Source: Lathyrus oleraceus (Eukaryota > Streptophyta > Magnoliopsida > Fabales > Fabaceae). From it: 64,000 nt of DNA. The DNA is taken from the NCBI RefSeq assembly GCF_024323335.1, contig NC_066581.1, positions 224,341,039 through 224,405,038 of the forward strand, written 5' to 3'. The notes below the pieces were generated by a model that saw only the letters and a list, made by a program, of their open reading frames with translations, did no database searches and was not told the DNA's origin. This document shows positions 21,351 through 33,422 of the stretch, one piece after another. The position numbers were made by a program, and so were the translations under genes. Each line of letters begins with the position of its first letter. Position 1 is the stretch's first letter.

Positions 21351-23591
21351 CTAAAGCCTCGGCCTTTTCTTTTTTTTCTCTCTCTCTCCTTCTCCTCCTC
21401 TCAAGGCATCATGAGCAAACAATCTTCCACTACGAGTGAAACCGCTGGGACCGGCCTTATCCACCTTTGACACGGTGGTTTCACTAGCAGTCTGGTCTTC
21501 TACTTTCTCACCGTTACAGTACACTTCTCCACCATAATGCCAAGGCACGGCATCATCTTTGTCATACGGAATTGGTCCAGGTACCGTGATGGTAACTGGA
21601 GCCGCCTCAGCAAGATTTGACAAATCCACCGGGTCAAAATAAATTGTTATGGTGGAGACTTCATCTTTCCCCAAATCGACCTTCTCGATCAAAATACTCC
21701 CCTCATCCATCAGACTCTGAACAGTCTTCCTCAACAATGAACACCCATTGACAAAAACAATGCACTCAGCACAATCATCACGACATCCCGGGTCGACCCC
21801 ATTCAACATCAACTGCCTCTTAACCTCAGCCAGAGGAGTCTTCAACTGATCAACAGACAACAACCCCATTCTGTTCTCCTCCGAGATAGCATTCACCCCC
21901 CTTTGACCATGCGCGGGCATGGGATTGGCATTGACGTTGGGAGATGGTGCGAAGTTGATCGCCTTCGAATCCACCAGGTCTTGAACTGTGTGCTTAAAAG
22001 CTTTGCAGTTCTCTATGTTATGCCCGGGAGCACCCGAATGGAATTCGCATTTTGCATTTTCATCATAGTTGGCTGGCCTCTGATCAGGTCTCAAAGGCGC
22101 CAAAGTCCTCGGTTGTACTAACCCCAAATCCATCAACTTTTTAAACAGAAAAGAATAAGTCACAGGCGGCCTGTCGAACTGCCTATCATTCATTCTCCCC
22201 TTGACTTGATATCCGGCCCTCTGAGGCCTCTGTTGAAATGGTTGTCTTTGTTGTTGAGGTTGTTGTTGCTGCTGCTGTGCAGGCTGATGCTCAGCAGGAA
22301 TAGTTACCGCAGCAGTGTGCTGGAAGTAACGATCCCTACTGGGTCCTCTCTGAGCATATATGGCGCTGGTATCACCTTCCTTCTTCCTCTGACCATTCTC
22401 AAAAGGCTTTTCCGACCCTGAAGAAGAAGCATTACCTTGAATCTTCCCGAGCTTCAACCAGCTCTCAATTCTCTCCCCGGCCACGACTATATCTGAAAAG
22501 TTGGTCACCGGACAACCAACCATCCTCTCAGCATAAGCCCCTTGCAAAGTCCCCATGAAGAGATCAGACATCTCTCTATCAACTAGAGGAGGTTGCACTC
22601 TGGCAGCCAACTCCCTCCATCTTTGGGCGTATTCTTTAAACCCCTCATTATTCTTTTGAGACATACCCTGCAGTTGGGTATGACTCGGGGCCATATCAGC
22701 GTTGAACTGATACTGTTTAAAGAAAGCGTCCCCAAGATCTTGCCAGCTCTTGATATCCGACGACTTCAGCTTGGTGTACCACTCCAGTGAGCCTCCGGAC
22801 AGGCTGTCCTGGAAGAAATACATCCACAGCTTCTGATCCATGGTGTAAGCTGAGATCTTACGGACAAACGCCTGCAGATGAGTCTCGGGGCAGGAACTCC
22901 CATTATACCGATCAAATGTGGGCGCTTTAAATTTCTGCGGGATCACAATCCCCTCCACTAGCCCCATATTTGACATATTGACCACCCCAGGAGTGGCATA
23001 ACTTTCCAATGCTCGAATCTTTTCAGCCAGCAGCTCAATCTCCTTGTTCTGTGGTGGGGCACCGTACTGACCAAACGGTTCATTATGCATCGAGAACTGA
23101 TCAGCCTCCCTGTCTTCCTCTCTGTCGTCCTCAACACCGAAGAAAGGCGGGAACAGACTGTCTTTCAGATTCTGACCCGGTTGACCACCCGTAGCACCAA
23201 AACCTCCAGCAGTGTTATTCACTATACCAACTGTTGTTCTCTTACCACCGTCTCGAGAACCACCAAGCCCCTGGTTGGAGACACCATCCAGGTTTACACC
23301 GCTGTTTGCCGCTGAATCCCGCTCGAGCTTCTCAACCTTATCAGCTAGAGCCTTCTGACCAACTGCAAAACCTTGCATGATGTTGATCAGCTCAGTCATC
23401 TTGTCTTTCAGCTCAAGGATATCAGAATTCGGGAGATCCATTAGTCTGGGAGTATTGCGTCGCGTGAAGTATCTGTGAGGACGTGTTGAGTGCAAAGGTA
23501 CAACTCTGCGAGCACGAGCAATGATTCCTGAAACAATCAAGCACGTTAGAACTGATACCTGCAAAATAAAACACAAGTTTATTATGATCAT
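21351..23591 (-). CDS. gag: Gag polyprotein (unit B)
   Basis: 746 codons, intact. The initiator is uncertain: the frame opens at 23591, but residues 1-50 look unlike gag, and a Met at about 23441 followed by a short coiled coil is more plausible. The Retrotrans_gag (PF03732) core spans about residues 210-370 and includes a QAFVRKISAY-type segment. A Gln/Pro-rich stretch near residues 430-460 follows, then a CX2H...H...C finger (CEFHSGAPGHNIENC) near 525. The frame ends in a Lys-rich tail where the protease frame begins one base back. Unit A differs by a nonsense codon in this gene. Role: capsid-like particle and RNA packaging, as in related elements. Confidence 0.88.
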   Translation of the reverse strand: MIIINLCFILQVSVLTCLIVSGIIARARRVVPLHSTRPHRYFTRRNTPRLMDLPNSDILELKDKMTELINIMQGFAVGQKALADKVEKLERDSAANSGVNLDGVSNQGLGGSRDGGKRTTVGIVNNTAGGFGATGGQPGQNLKDSLFPPFFGVEDDREEDREADQFSMHNEPFGQYGAPPQNKEIELLAEKIRALESYATPGVVNMSNMGLVEGIVIPQKFKAPTFDRYNGSSCPETHLQAFVRKISAYTMDQKLWMYFFQDSLSGGSLEWYTKLKSSDIKSWQDLGDAFFKQYQFNADMAPSHTQLQGMSQKNNEGFKEYAQRWRELAARVQPPLVDREMSDLFMGTLQGAYAERMVGCPVTNFSDIVVAGERIESWLKLGKIQGNASSSGSEKPFENGQRKKEGDTSAIYAQRGPSRDRYFQHTAAVTIPAEHQPAQQQQQQPQQQRQPFQQRPQRAGYQVKGRMNDRQFDRPPVTYSFLFKKLMDLGLVQPRTLAPLRPDQRPANYDENAKCEFHSGAPGHNIENCKAFKHTVQDLVDSKAINFAPSPNVNANPMPAHGQRGVNAISEENRMGLLSVDQLKTPLAEVKRQLMLNGVDPGCRDDCAECIVFVNGCSLLRKTVQSLMDEGSILIEKVDLGKDEVSTITIYFDPVDLSNLAEAAPVTITVPGPIPYDKDDAVPWHYGGEVYCNGEKVEDQTASETTVSKVDKAGPSGFTRSGRLFAHDALRGGEGEREKKKKRPRL
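21369..21375 (-). promoter_or_regulatory. Candidate -1 frameshift heptamer at gag-protease junction (unit B)
   Basis: The minus strand reads A AAA AAG in the gag frame, inside a run of eight A (21370-21377). A -1 slip here leaves gag before its stop at 21351 and enters the protease frame, which is open through this point. Alternatively the run lost or gained bases in an ancestor, or the assembly miscounts it. Unit A has the same run length. Confidence 0.5.
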
Positions 23592-23954
23592 GCATGAATG
23601 CAGTGTTTATCCACATGAGGAACACTTTGTTTCTCGATCCTGGCTTCATCGAGACAAATAATAATCCGGCAGCAATTTTCTGATATTCGTCATTTGATTT
23701 CATCATACAGATCAGAGATATATGATTTAGCAAAATACCCACAACCATGTGTGTGTGCTATGTGAGTGCATACGGTAAAGCAAATAAAGCTTGAAGATCA
23801 ATCACTGAATGAAAATCACCATCACATAACAAAATGCACAATAAGTGCCATAGTCATACATCAAATCAGATACAAATCTCCAGAATCGGGAAAGAAATAC
23901 AAACAAATGAATTCCGTCAACAAGCCTGACGGTAATCCAACACAAATGAAAGAT
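23592..23954 (-). other. Spacer between ORF1 and gag (unit B)
   Basis: Equivalent of 7485-7847 with about two substitutions. Nothing recognised. Confidence 0.6.
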
Positions 23955-25697
23955 CTAGCCTGATGAGGGTCCCACAGATGGCCCTATCTCAGCTTCCATC
24001 TTCGCGAACTCTACGGCGAACCTGAGCTCGGTGTTCTCCTGCTGTAATCTCCCCACCTCCTTCTGGTGAATCTTCATCTGCCTGAAGTAATGATCTCTCT
24101 CAGCAATGTAATGATCTCTCTCAGCTATACAATGATCTCTCTCGGCGATGATCTTCACATTCTCCGTTTCCTTAACCTTCAGCTTGGCCTCCCACTCGGC
24201 AATGAGAACTCGGACTCTGTCGTCTCTCTGATCCTTCACGAGAATCTGCCTCCTCTTCTGATCTTCGATGACTTTTGAAGCTCTAGCCAATCTCTCTTTG
24301 GTAATGTCGTGCTCCTTTGTTGAAGATGCCAAAGCCTGACTGACCTTCCCATAGTAGGCAGTATCCATCTCAAAGCGCTTCGCTTCTAGGGCATGTCGCT
24401 TGTCCTGATCCTCCATCTTCACTCTGATCTCCTGGTTAGCCATCTGAATCCGAGCAACACTCATCTCCAATTCCGCTTTCTCTGTAAGCAACTGATCTCT
24501 GGCTCTCTTCATCTCGAGGAACTCTTCCATACTAACAGTGGAAGTCGGACCCTCAATCATAGGACACCAAAGATCACCTCCCAGAAATGGTAGATGTGTA
24601 ATCTCAATTCTCTTCCGCAACCAATCATCAAATAGAGGAAAATACCGACTGTTGACCTTGCCATAAGGGACTTTACCCTTTCTCTGGATATCACGCCACT
24701 CATCCAATACTTGCCTTAGCTTGGCCTGATTGCCATCAATCGGAAAGTAAAAAGACTCCTGGATCTCCCGCCCGAGAGGAGGACCCTCTACAGCAAACCC
24801 CATCTGTCTCCTGAGAAGCACCGGGTTGTAATTGATGCAACCCTGAACTCCCACAAGAGGCACATTGGGAAGACTCCCACAACTGTATATAAAATCCCGT
24901 CCAGCCATACCATTATGAGTCCAAGCGATGTCAGCAGCCCGCAAACCCATCAACCTGAATGACCACCTGACAGTAGGATCAAGATGAGCAAAAGCACCTC
25001 GGGAAGGCAAATACCCCATAAACCACCTGAATAGCAACTGAGCACAACATCTGATCAAACCACCACGTCTCTTCTCGTTCCTGTTATGAACCGAGTAGTA
25101 AACATCTCCGATCAGAGTAGGAATAGGGTTTCTCTGCATGAACAATCTAATAGCATTATGGTCCACAAAGCTCTTCTGATTAGGAAACAAAATAATCCCA
25201 TAAATGCTCACAACAACCAAAGCACAAACCGTCTTCCAATTACCCACTGCAGCATGTTCCTTGGCATTAGCTTCCAAGAAACTCAAATGAAATCCAGGTA
25301 ATTTCCCCTTTTCCTTCAAACCCTCCTTGATCATTTCCGGACTCAAATAAAGAGCACGGGAAATCCCAAGGACATCAGGCTCCACCCTAGTAACATGGAA
25401 AGGAATCTGATCACGGATCTGCATACCCAGGATGCTAGCATAATCCTCCATCAGAGGCCCCAACAAATAATCTGGAAACACGAAACATCTCAGCCCCGGG
25501 TCATAGAACTGGAGAAGTGTATGAATGGCGCTCCTGTCACTGTCAGTGAGTCTGAAAACCATCTTCAGAATACCACCGTATGCCTCTCTGAACATCCCCA
25601 CGTGGTCGGGTGTAATCAAGGCTATCATATCCCTCAACACACCAATCTCGGGGTCGAAGAAACTGTAGGCAACATCATGCTTCAAACCGGTCCTCAT
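23955..25697 (-). CDS. Ogre ORF1 protein (unit B), DUF7745-like with C-terminal coiled coil
   Basis: 580 codons, intact. It matches unit A ORF1 except for a few residues, for example Ala for Thr within the ERDH repeat and Gly for Asp at the C terminus. The N-terminal two thirds is globular and DUF7745-like; the C-terminal third is coiled coil. It lies upstream of gag, which is the Ogre-defining arrangement. How it is translated relative to gag is not visible, because the stop is followed by about 360 bp before the gag frame. Confidence 0.85.
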   Translation of the reverse strand: MRTGLKHDVAYSFFDPEIGVLRDMIALITPDHVGMFREAYGGILKMVFRLTDSDRSAIHTLLQFYDPGLRCFVFPDYLLGPLMEDYASILGMQIRDQIPFHVTRVEPDVLGISRALYLSPEMIKEGLKEKGKLPGFHLSFLEANAKEHAAVGNWKTVCALVVVSIYGIILFPNQKSFVDHNAIRLFMQRNPIPTLIGDVYYSVHNRNEKRRGGLIRCCAQLLFRWFMGYLPSRGAFAHLDPTVRWSFRLMGLRAADIAWTHNGMAGRDFIYSCGSLPNVPLVGVQGCINYNPVLLRRQMGFAVEGPPLGREIQESFYFPIDGNQAKLRQVLDEWRDIQRKGKVPYGKVNSRYFPLFDDWLRKRIEITHLPFLGGDLWCPMIEGPTSTVSMEEFLEMKRARDQLLTEKAELEMSVARIQMANQEIRVKMEDQDKRHALEAKRFEMDTAYYGKVSQALASSTKEHDITKERLARASKVIEDQKRRQILVKDQRDDRVRVLIAEWEAKLKVKETENVKIIAERDHCIAERDHYIAERDHYFRQMKIHQKEVGRLQQENTELRFAVEFAKMEAEIGPSVGPSSG

Positions 25698-26720
25698 GTC
25701 TGAACAGAAAGTCTCTCAACCAGGATCTTGATCAAAAATGTCCCTGCATATGGATAAACATGTGTTAGATGCAGGTAAATGCAAGATGTAATGATGTTGA
25801 TGAATGAATACAATGCATTGCCATCCTCCAAGCCATCTGATCATCTGCACTCTGAGTTACAACCCTGATTTCTGAACCGATCACAACCATCTGAGGGAAC
25901 ATGTAACCACAAATCCAACTCAAAGGTTCCGAAATAAATGGAACTGACTGATACACCATCATCATCACCAAACAATCTCTGAGCAGATACCCAATAATCT
26001 TTGAATCGGCCCGGGGAATCCTGAAATAAACGGATCCCCACTAATAAATAACACGGACAGCACTCCGGCGTCTCGGCAATAAATGACCATAAATCCGACT
26101 CATAAATAGGACCCTGATCAACGGAACCAAAAGTCACCATCTGAGTCACCAACAGAACATCTGAAAGAATCACCCTCCCCTCACAGGTAAATTCTAATCA
26201 GGTCACCCTAAGGCGGATAATAGTCTCGACAATCGGGCAAAGATACTCAATGGATTTGCCCTTTCGGGTGTGCCATTGTAGCTCTCTTAAGATCGTCTAA
26301 ACCAAAGATCCGGGAAATGATCGGTCACCAGAGTCAACAGCTCAAATGAAGTAACTCAACCAAAGTGGAGTACCCCACAGAGGAAAGCACTATCAAATGA
26401 ACCTCGTCCGGCTTGTGGTACATCACGTTGCCAGGCACATGTTGACCTAACATGAAGGAGGCAACATGAGACCACACTAATCCTAGGTGTATACTCGGGC
26501 CTGGGTTTTAGCCCCACTCAGAACACCCACCCCCATAGAGGAACCACCTGCACAGAGGACGACAACATGATAGTATGATGCATGCAGACATTTATGCAAA
26601 TATATACACAATCAGAATAATAAATGCAATAAATGAAGCACAAGCAACCTAAACTATCCTAGAGCGCTAGGAGAGACTCGCTTAGGGAAGATGGACCAGC
26701 ACAGGTCAACATCTTGTTCT
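25698..26720 (-). other. 5' untranslated leader of unit B
   Basis: Equivalent of 9591-10613 with a few substitutions; the GAAATAAAC-loop inverted repeats recur. No gene seen. Confidence 0.75.
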
Positions 26721-26738
26721 TCCCCAGCAAAGTCGCCA
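26721..26738 (-). promoter_or_regulatory. Primer binding site, tRNA-Arg type (unit B)
   Basis: Identical 18 bases and 2 bp spacing as in unit A, fixing the LTR inner edge at 26741. Confidence 0.85.
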
Positions 26739-26740
26739 GT

Positions 26741-29700
26741 TGTCGCATCCGCGAAAAACAACCGGCGGGCTGAAACAAAAACAACACAGAGCCGCCACCG
26801 TGCGTTATTTATCCCAAAGAGGGAAAGGAAACGCTCAGAGTAAACCTAGGAAAAAGCATGGTCTCGTGACCAAAGAGAAAGGGTACGGGAGTCGGTTACG
26901 CAAGGGGAAGGTATTAGCACCCCTCACGTCCGTCGTACTCGACGGGATCCACGCTCTAAAAGAAAGAAAAGGTTGCTAAAACAAAACATCACACACACAC
27001 ACACCGAAGACAACACAGGTGGGGAAAGAGGGGAGAGGGCTCGCTAGGATATCGCATCCTATGCCTACGTATCTCGTATGGAACGAGAATCAGAGCTGCC
27101 GTAGTTCGGCTCACGCATGCCAAACAAGACACACACAAACACAGACAAACCTGGAACCCGAACGCCAATCGCTGGGCTTACATCGGCTTCCGAACCAAAC
27201 AAACACAATCAGGATACGGACAGCCAATCGCTGGGCTTACATCCATATCCTGACACACAAGAAGCTAACAAGCAAACACACACAAAAAGGAAAGAAAGTG
27301 CCCGGAGAGACCTCGCACGGTCTCCTGCCTACGTACCTCATCTGGTATGAGGATCAGGGCGACGTAGTTCCCCTGAAAGGGAAAGAAATTCTAGCCAGAA
27401 ACAAAGGGGAGACACACTACTAGGGAGCTATACTCGAGCCTAGTGTTATCATGCATCATTGCCCTATGTTATGGTTTCTATCTACTTGCACAACAGCAAG
27501 CTAATCCTAACCAGGAAAAACAAGCATGCAAGCATAAACAAAGTAAAGCAAACATTTCACATAGCACACACTATATCCAGTCAAGTGAGGCTCAAACAAG
27601 GGTGGACTGCCGAGGCAAGTCATCTGTACAAGGGTAGAGTTAGCTCTTAACCTTGCCATTGAGAGGCTAAGGTGAAGCTGATGAAAGGTGAGTGAAGATT
27701 AGACTTCACAGCTCTTATCCCTGGCCAGGGAGAGCCTCAGACAAAGGAACGTGGGTCCAGAATGGAGGGACCCTTCTACGCTCAAGACTCTGACTCGACT
27801 GTGCAACAACACAAGATCTTGGGTTAATGTCCCAATGCATCGACACAGTGGTGTGAGCAGAGGGACGACTCAACAGAATAGCGGGGGATAGATTGCATAT
27901 CCCTTGGGTTCCGCCAATTTCCTCATAGAGGTCTTTACCTGCTTGGCACAAAAGTAAACAATCACAAACATCGCCTCTTAAGGAGGACTTCAGATAGTTG
28001 CCTGGCTAAATAACAAGCCAGGTCTTCCAGACTACATGGAGATAAGAGAGTCTACCTCAACTGGTTTATACAACCAAGCAGCAGCACAACAAGTTCTTAA
28101 AGAACTAAAGCGACTATGGTACCTTATGGATGAAGCAGCTGTTGATCTTGATGTTTCCACGCGTGCAAAGGTGAAACAGATGGAGATTGTTGATGAGGAA
28201 GGTGAATGGAGAAACTAGCTTAACTCGATGATGCTCCAAATGCTTGAATCTTCACTTTGCCATTGATGACCTTGCTTTGGACAGTCGTGTTTCTTGAAGT
28301 TTTGCCAAGATTTCGATCCAAACAGTTCTTCCTCAAGGTTTATGGAGAGTGAATCCAACAAGAATCATCCAAATTGATGAAGAATTGGTGAAGAAATGTT
28401 GAAAAATGTGTGTGTAGATTTTGGAGAATTTGAGAGAATTTGATGAAAAAGTTTGTTGCAATCTTGGAGAATGTGATTGTGATTACCAATTCTGTTACAG
28501 TTAAGGCTTTATACCAACTTCTTAATCCATCTCTTAATTACAATTAGCAAAATTGGATGAATTAGTGTTAATGTAATTTTAAGTGAAAGTCCAAAAATGA
28601 CCTTTTCAAATTGGCAATGTAACAGTACCATGACAGTTCCAACAAGTCATATTTGCTATTTAGAGTGTGTTGGAAGTGGTCTCATGTGCATTGGCCTTGT
28701 ATTTCTCAATTTCACTATCTCACACCAAAAATTCAAAAGAATTCACTTAAAAAATGACTTTTTGCCTTGACCATTTTTGATGAATTTTGATTATGCATCA
28801 TGAAAGTACATGTGAAACGGGGTTTGCTCAAAGAAAGATCATCCATTTTGGCCATTCCATGTGAAAGTTATGCCACTTTAATTTTAGGCATTTTTGGAAA
28901 ATGAATGAACCATATCTTGCTAACCACACATGGGAAATTCAAGTTCTTGGACTTTTTGGAAAGGTGAGAGCAAGATCTACAACTTTCATGTTGAACAAAA
29001 TTTCATTTGAAGCTTATTTGGACATGTAATTTTGAGGTGAAAAACTTTCCCTTTTTGGAAACTTTCATTACAAGTCACTTTCCATTTTTGGAAAGTTTTC
29101 TCCTGACTTTATTTTCTTCATTCTTGAGGTTTGAAATGTCAAATGAAACTTGTTTAGACATGAATGAAGTGTATCCAACTCTCTCCCACCTCCAAATCCA
29201 TAAAATCAAGCACAGTTGACCACAGTTGACTTTTTCAACTGATAGATGAATTTGGCAATGCACTGATCAAGCTGAGCCCCAAAATCCTGATGAAATGGCT
29301 CAATGATGAAACCCTAGCCTTCATAAGTTCAATATAATCACATGATGATCCCCATATCCATTATAGACCCCATCTCCTTGCCATGCCCTGATTGGCCCAA
29401 TGCAGATGATTAGGGTTGACCAATGGTCAAAACCCTAATCTCAAGGTATCTGATCAATCTCTTGAATCCTCTGGATGATAACAAATCCATGATGATGATG
29501 ATGTATTATTTCAACCAAGATAAAGATCAATCTCCTTGAGAATCATAAAACCCTAATTTGTATCACCACATCCTCAGATAGTTAGTGACCAGTCCAATGA
29601 AACCCTAGCTTGCATCATCAACCTCTTCATCTTCTGATCAATACTTAGGAGGATGACTTGCACAATGTAACCACATGATATGCAATTATGCAATGCCTAA

Positions 29701-29769
29701 TGACCTAAAAATGCAATGCAACATGTTAAGCTGGTCCCAAGAGAGGAGGGCAAATTTTGAGGTGTTACA
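26741..29769 (-). repeat. Ogre 5' LTR of unit B
   Basis: Same length (3,029 bp) and ends as the shared LTR at 10634-13662, with about 15 substitutions and no net indel. Its right edge touches non-element sequence starting CATGG at 29770, so it marks the outer border of the tandem array. A TATA box lies at 28507-28513 on the minus strand, and the hairpin modules seen in the other LTR recur here. Confidence 0.93.
28507..28513 (-). promoter_or_regulatory. Putative LTR TATA box (unit B)
   Basis: TATAAAG at the position equivalent to that in the other LTR. It is the candidate core promoter driving unit B. Confidence 0.5.
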
Positions 29770-30630
<861 letters not shown>

Positions 30631-30676
30631 TTTGCAAAGGCGTAAAAGCTTAGCTAATGTTACAGAAAAAGAACAA

Positions 30677-30833
30677 AAAGAAAATCAGACTTCCTCGCTC
30701 TGAAACGCTGCACCCTGGTTGTCCACCAAAGCCCCATCCTGAACAACTTTGAAATGGTCCAGTTTCGTGTTGGGAATGAGGATGTTCGGTTGAACCCTTT
30801 GGCCTAGTCCACTGCTTTATCAAAATCACCATA
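30677..30833 (-). pseudogene. Unrecognised coding-like fragment
   Basis: On the minus strand an open frame of about 43 codons ends at a TGA near 30689, in a segment with stops just upstream. The visible end reads PNTKLDHFKVVQDGALVDN and then a Gln-Ser-Glu-Glu-Val terminus. The composition looks like protein-coding sequence, but I do not recognise the family. It abuts the chromovirus LTR at 30834 and may be the tail of an older element. Confidence 0.3.
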
Positions 30834-33422
30834 TGTAACACCTCGTATAATATAAGTCTAGAATAATTTCATACAAGTGTTAATTGGTACTGATAAAATA
30901 TAAGTTCCTAACGACATCATTTACATACATTCCCAAAATACCCAAAGTACATCATATGACACATGATATAAAAGATCGCCTCATCAAAATACCAAGATAT
31001 ATACATCGGAAACTATCTTGAAACATATTCGCACAACTTTATCTTTGCCTTTATCCTGCATCGAGTTTCCTGAAAATTAAACAAAATAATGGATGAGATA
31101 ATAATCTCAGTGAACTTTTCTATCTTATGGGTCCATTCGACTCTAAAAGGACTATACAACAATATCCTAACTTAAGCTTGCTTAAGCATGTAGACTTTAT
31201 GATACTTGTGTACACTTACACAATAGACTGAGGCTTAAGTATCTGAGGGGCTTTTCATCTCGTATGAAAACATAAAAACTTGATTTCATATAACTCAATG
31301 AATCATTATTCGGGAAAGCAAACACAAAGTAACTTTCTCCATCTGATCCCATGTCTAGGACTATGTAAATAGGTCACGACTCCCTATCACGTCGAACAAC
31401 TTTCCCCGACCTATCCTACATCTAGGAAAACGAGACACGGGTCACGGATGTCTGCTTTAAAAGGAATGTATTTCTTTGGCAAACACCTATCTCATAGGTA
31501 AAGACACGATTTACGAACTTTCTATAACAATCAGAATACTTTCCCCAGCAAGCACCCCTTTGTTGGGTCAAGACACGGGTCATAGTATCCACCTCAATTG
31601 ATTCGTATTTTCCAATATTAAATTTGATCCTCCATGGGACTCAAACCCACTTTTAGGTTCACTCCTCGTATGAGACTCTAGCCCACTTTGAATTTCACTC
31701 CTTGTACGAGACTCTAACCCACTTTGAGTTTCACTCCTCGTATGGGACTCTAACCCACTTTAAGGATATGAATCAATGATTCATCTATCTCAATCATTAC
31801 TTTACATAAGAGTCAGATTCAGGATAAGCATGAAAAAGGGTTATTCCTGAATACATGATTATTCACTACAATCACTGCGAGATTATACTCATTAATCACT
31901 ACATGATTATTCTCATAAATCGTAATATCATAAAAAAATTCCATACAAGACCCATTATCTCGCAACTAGACATCATTCACCATCCTTTCCATCTGGAATT
32001 CTCGTAGATGGAACGATTCATATCAAGTGACTACTCGTTCATGGGCACCACCGAGGTACCTATCACATTTGAGTATCACAACCTAAGTTATATTTATTAA
32101 TATTATTCACCTAGTTATGGTTCTAGATTTAGTCTCACTCATCATTATAGAATTTAACCAATTATTATTCATTTAATGTAAATATATCATAGTATAATTC
32201 ATAAGGCATACATGATAGTTCATTATCATTCGCAAAACATATTTGGTCTACAACATGGTTTTTACTCCACCATATGATAGATCATATGATTAGTTTTCCA
32301 ACGCAACCGACGACGTCTCGTTTTGAGTTATGAAATTCAAGATATGAGGAAAACAAGACATGGACAAAATTTGTCTCTTTTGATTCGAATCAAGTGTATT
32401 CCCTGATTCGAATCGAAACTGGCATAATTTTTCTATAGAATTTTACTCTATGATTAAAATCAGGTTGAAACCTTGATTCAAATCAAACCTGCCTGAGCTG
32501 AAATTCTCAATTTTCTTCAAAAAAATATCACTTTTAAACCCATCTTCTTATGCCTCTAATCATCTGAATCATCCAATCATATCATAACATATTCAAGCAT
32601 TTCATACCATGAAATCAACATCATACAAGGATGTATATACAACTATGTTTTCCTCACTTCTTAACCTCGTTAATCTCTAACAATCCAACTCAACTCATGT
32701 TATCAAAATATCACGACAACAAGAAACAACAACAACAATAACAACAACATAGTTTCATAACATATTCTTATAATATCAATACACATCAGCACAACATAAC
32801 ATATAACACCAACATAACATATTATCATGTATTAGCAACAATAACACAAAACTTAGCAAGAATGATGTTTCAATCATCGATTTCACAACATATTAAAGAT
32901 TCACAAAACCATAACTCCGAATTTTTCATGTAGTTTTCCTCCCAAATATATACTAACTAAGAGCCCACCTTATGAGAGGAATGTGATGAGGAATTGAGAT
33001 GAGATGATATGAGATTATTCTTTGCTCTAAGCCCTTCTTCTTCTTCTTCCATGAGCTTTTCTTCTTCTTCTCCTTTTGTCTTCTTTTATCTCTTTCTCTT
33101 CTTTCTCTCTTTCTTTTCGTTTCTTACTAACTTTCAAAGAATGAAGAAAAGGAAAGTTGATAGAAAATATGTAGAAAACTTGTTTGTCCTTTAGTGACAA
33201 TAAGTTAAGAAAAGCCCATTTTACCCTTGTCAAAAACTTCAAATCTTCAAACCTCCAAAAATGCCACTCTTAAATAACCAAATTGTCCTTTCTTACTAAT
33301 TAGTCTCATCAGAGTTTACTAATTACTCAATTTGTTCCAACTGACAAGGAATAAAGCATTTCGGAACTCACTTTGTCTCAAATGACAGAATATAGCAATT
33401 TAAGAGGATATGGGATATTACA
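30834..33422 (-). repeat. Chromovirus-like 3' LTR, minus strand
   Basis: 2,589 bp bounded by TGTAACACC at the left and ATATTACA at the right, so the minus strand starts TGTAATATCCC and ends GGTGTTACA. A purine-rich stretch (AATTTAGGGCGGA, minus strand) abuts the right edge like a polypurine tract, which makes this the 3' LTR of the decayed element to the right. It contains paired palindromes TTGATTCGAATCAA and relatives at 32380-32486. Confidence 0.65.

Larger units (their letters stand above)
10634..29769 (-). mobile_element. Complete Ogre-like (Tat) Ty3/gypsy retrotransposon, unit B
   Basis: Full element of 19,136 bp read on the minus strand. The order is 5' LTR (26741-29769), primer site, ORF1, gag, protease, intron, RT/RNase H/second RNase H/integrase, long 3' UTR, polypurine tract and 3' LTR (10634-13662). 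An extra ORF before gag, an intron between protease and RT, a tRNA-Arg-type primer site and the great length are known hallmarks of Ogre. By eye the two LTRs differ at about 15 of 3,029 positions, nearly all transitions, so insertion was recent. The right flank starts CATGG; the matching left target duplication cannot be checked because unit A follows directly. Except for the gag-protease frame change, coding frames are open. Confidence 0.92.
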
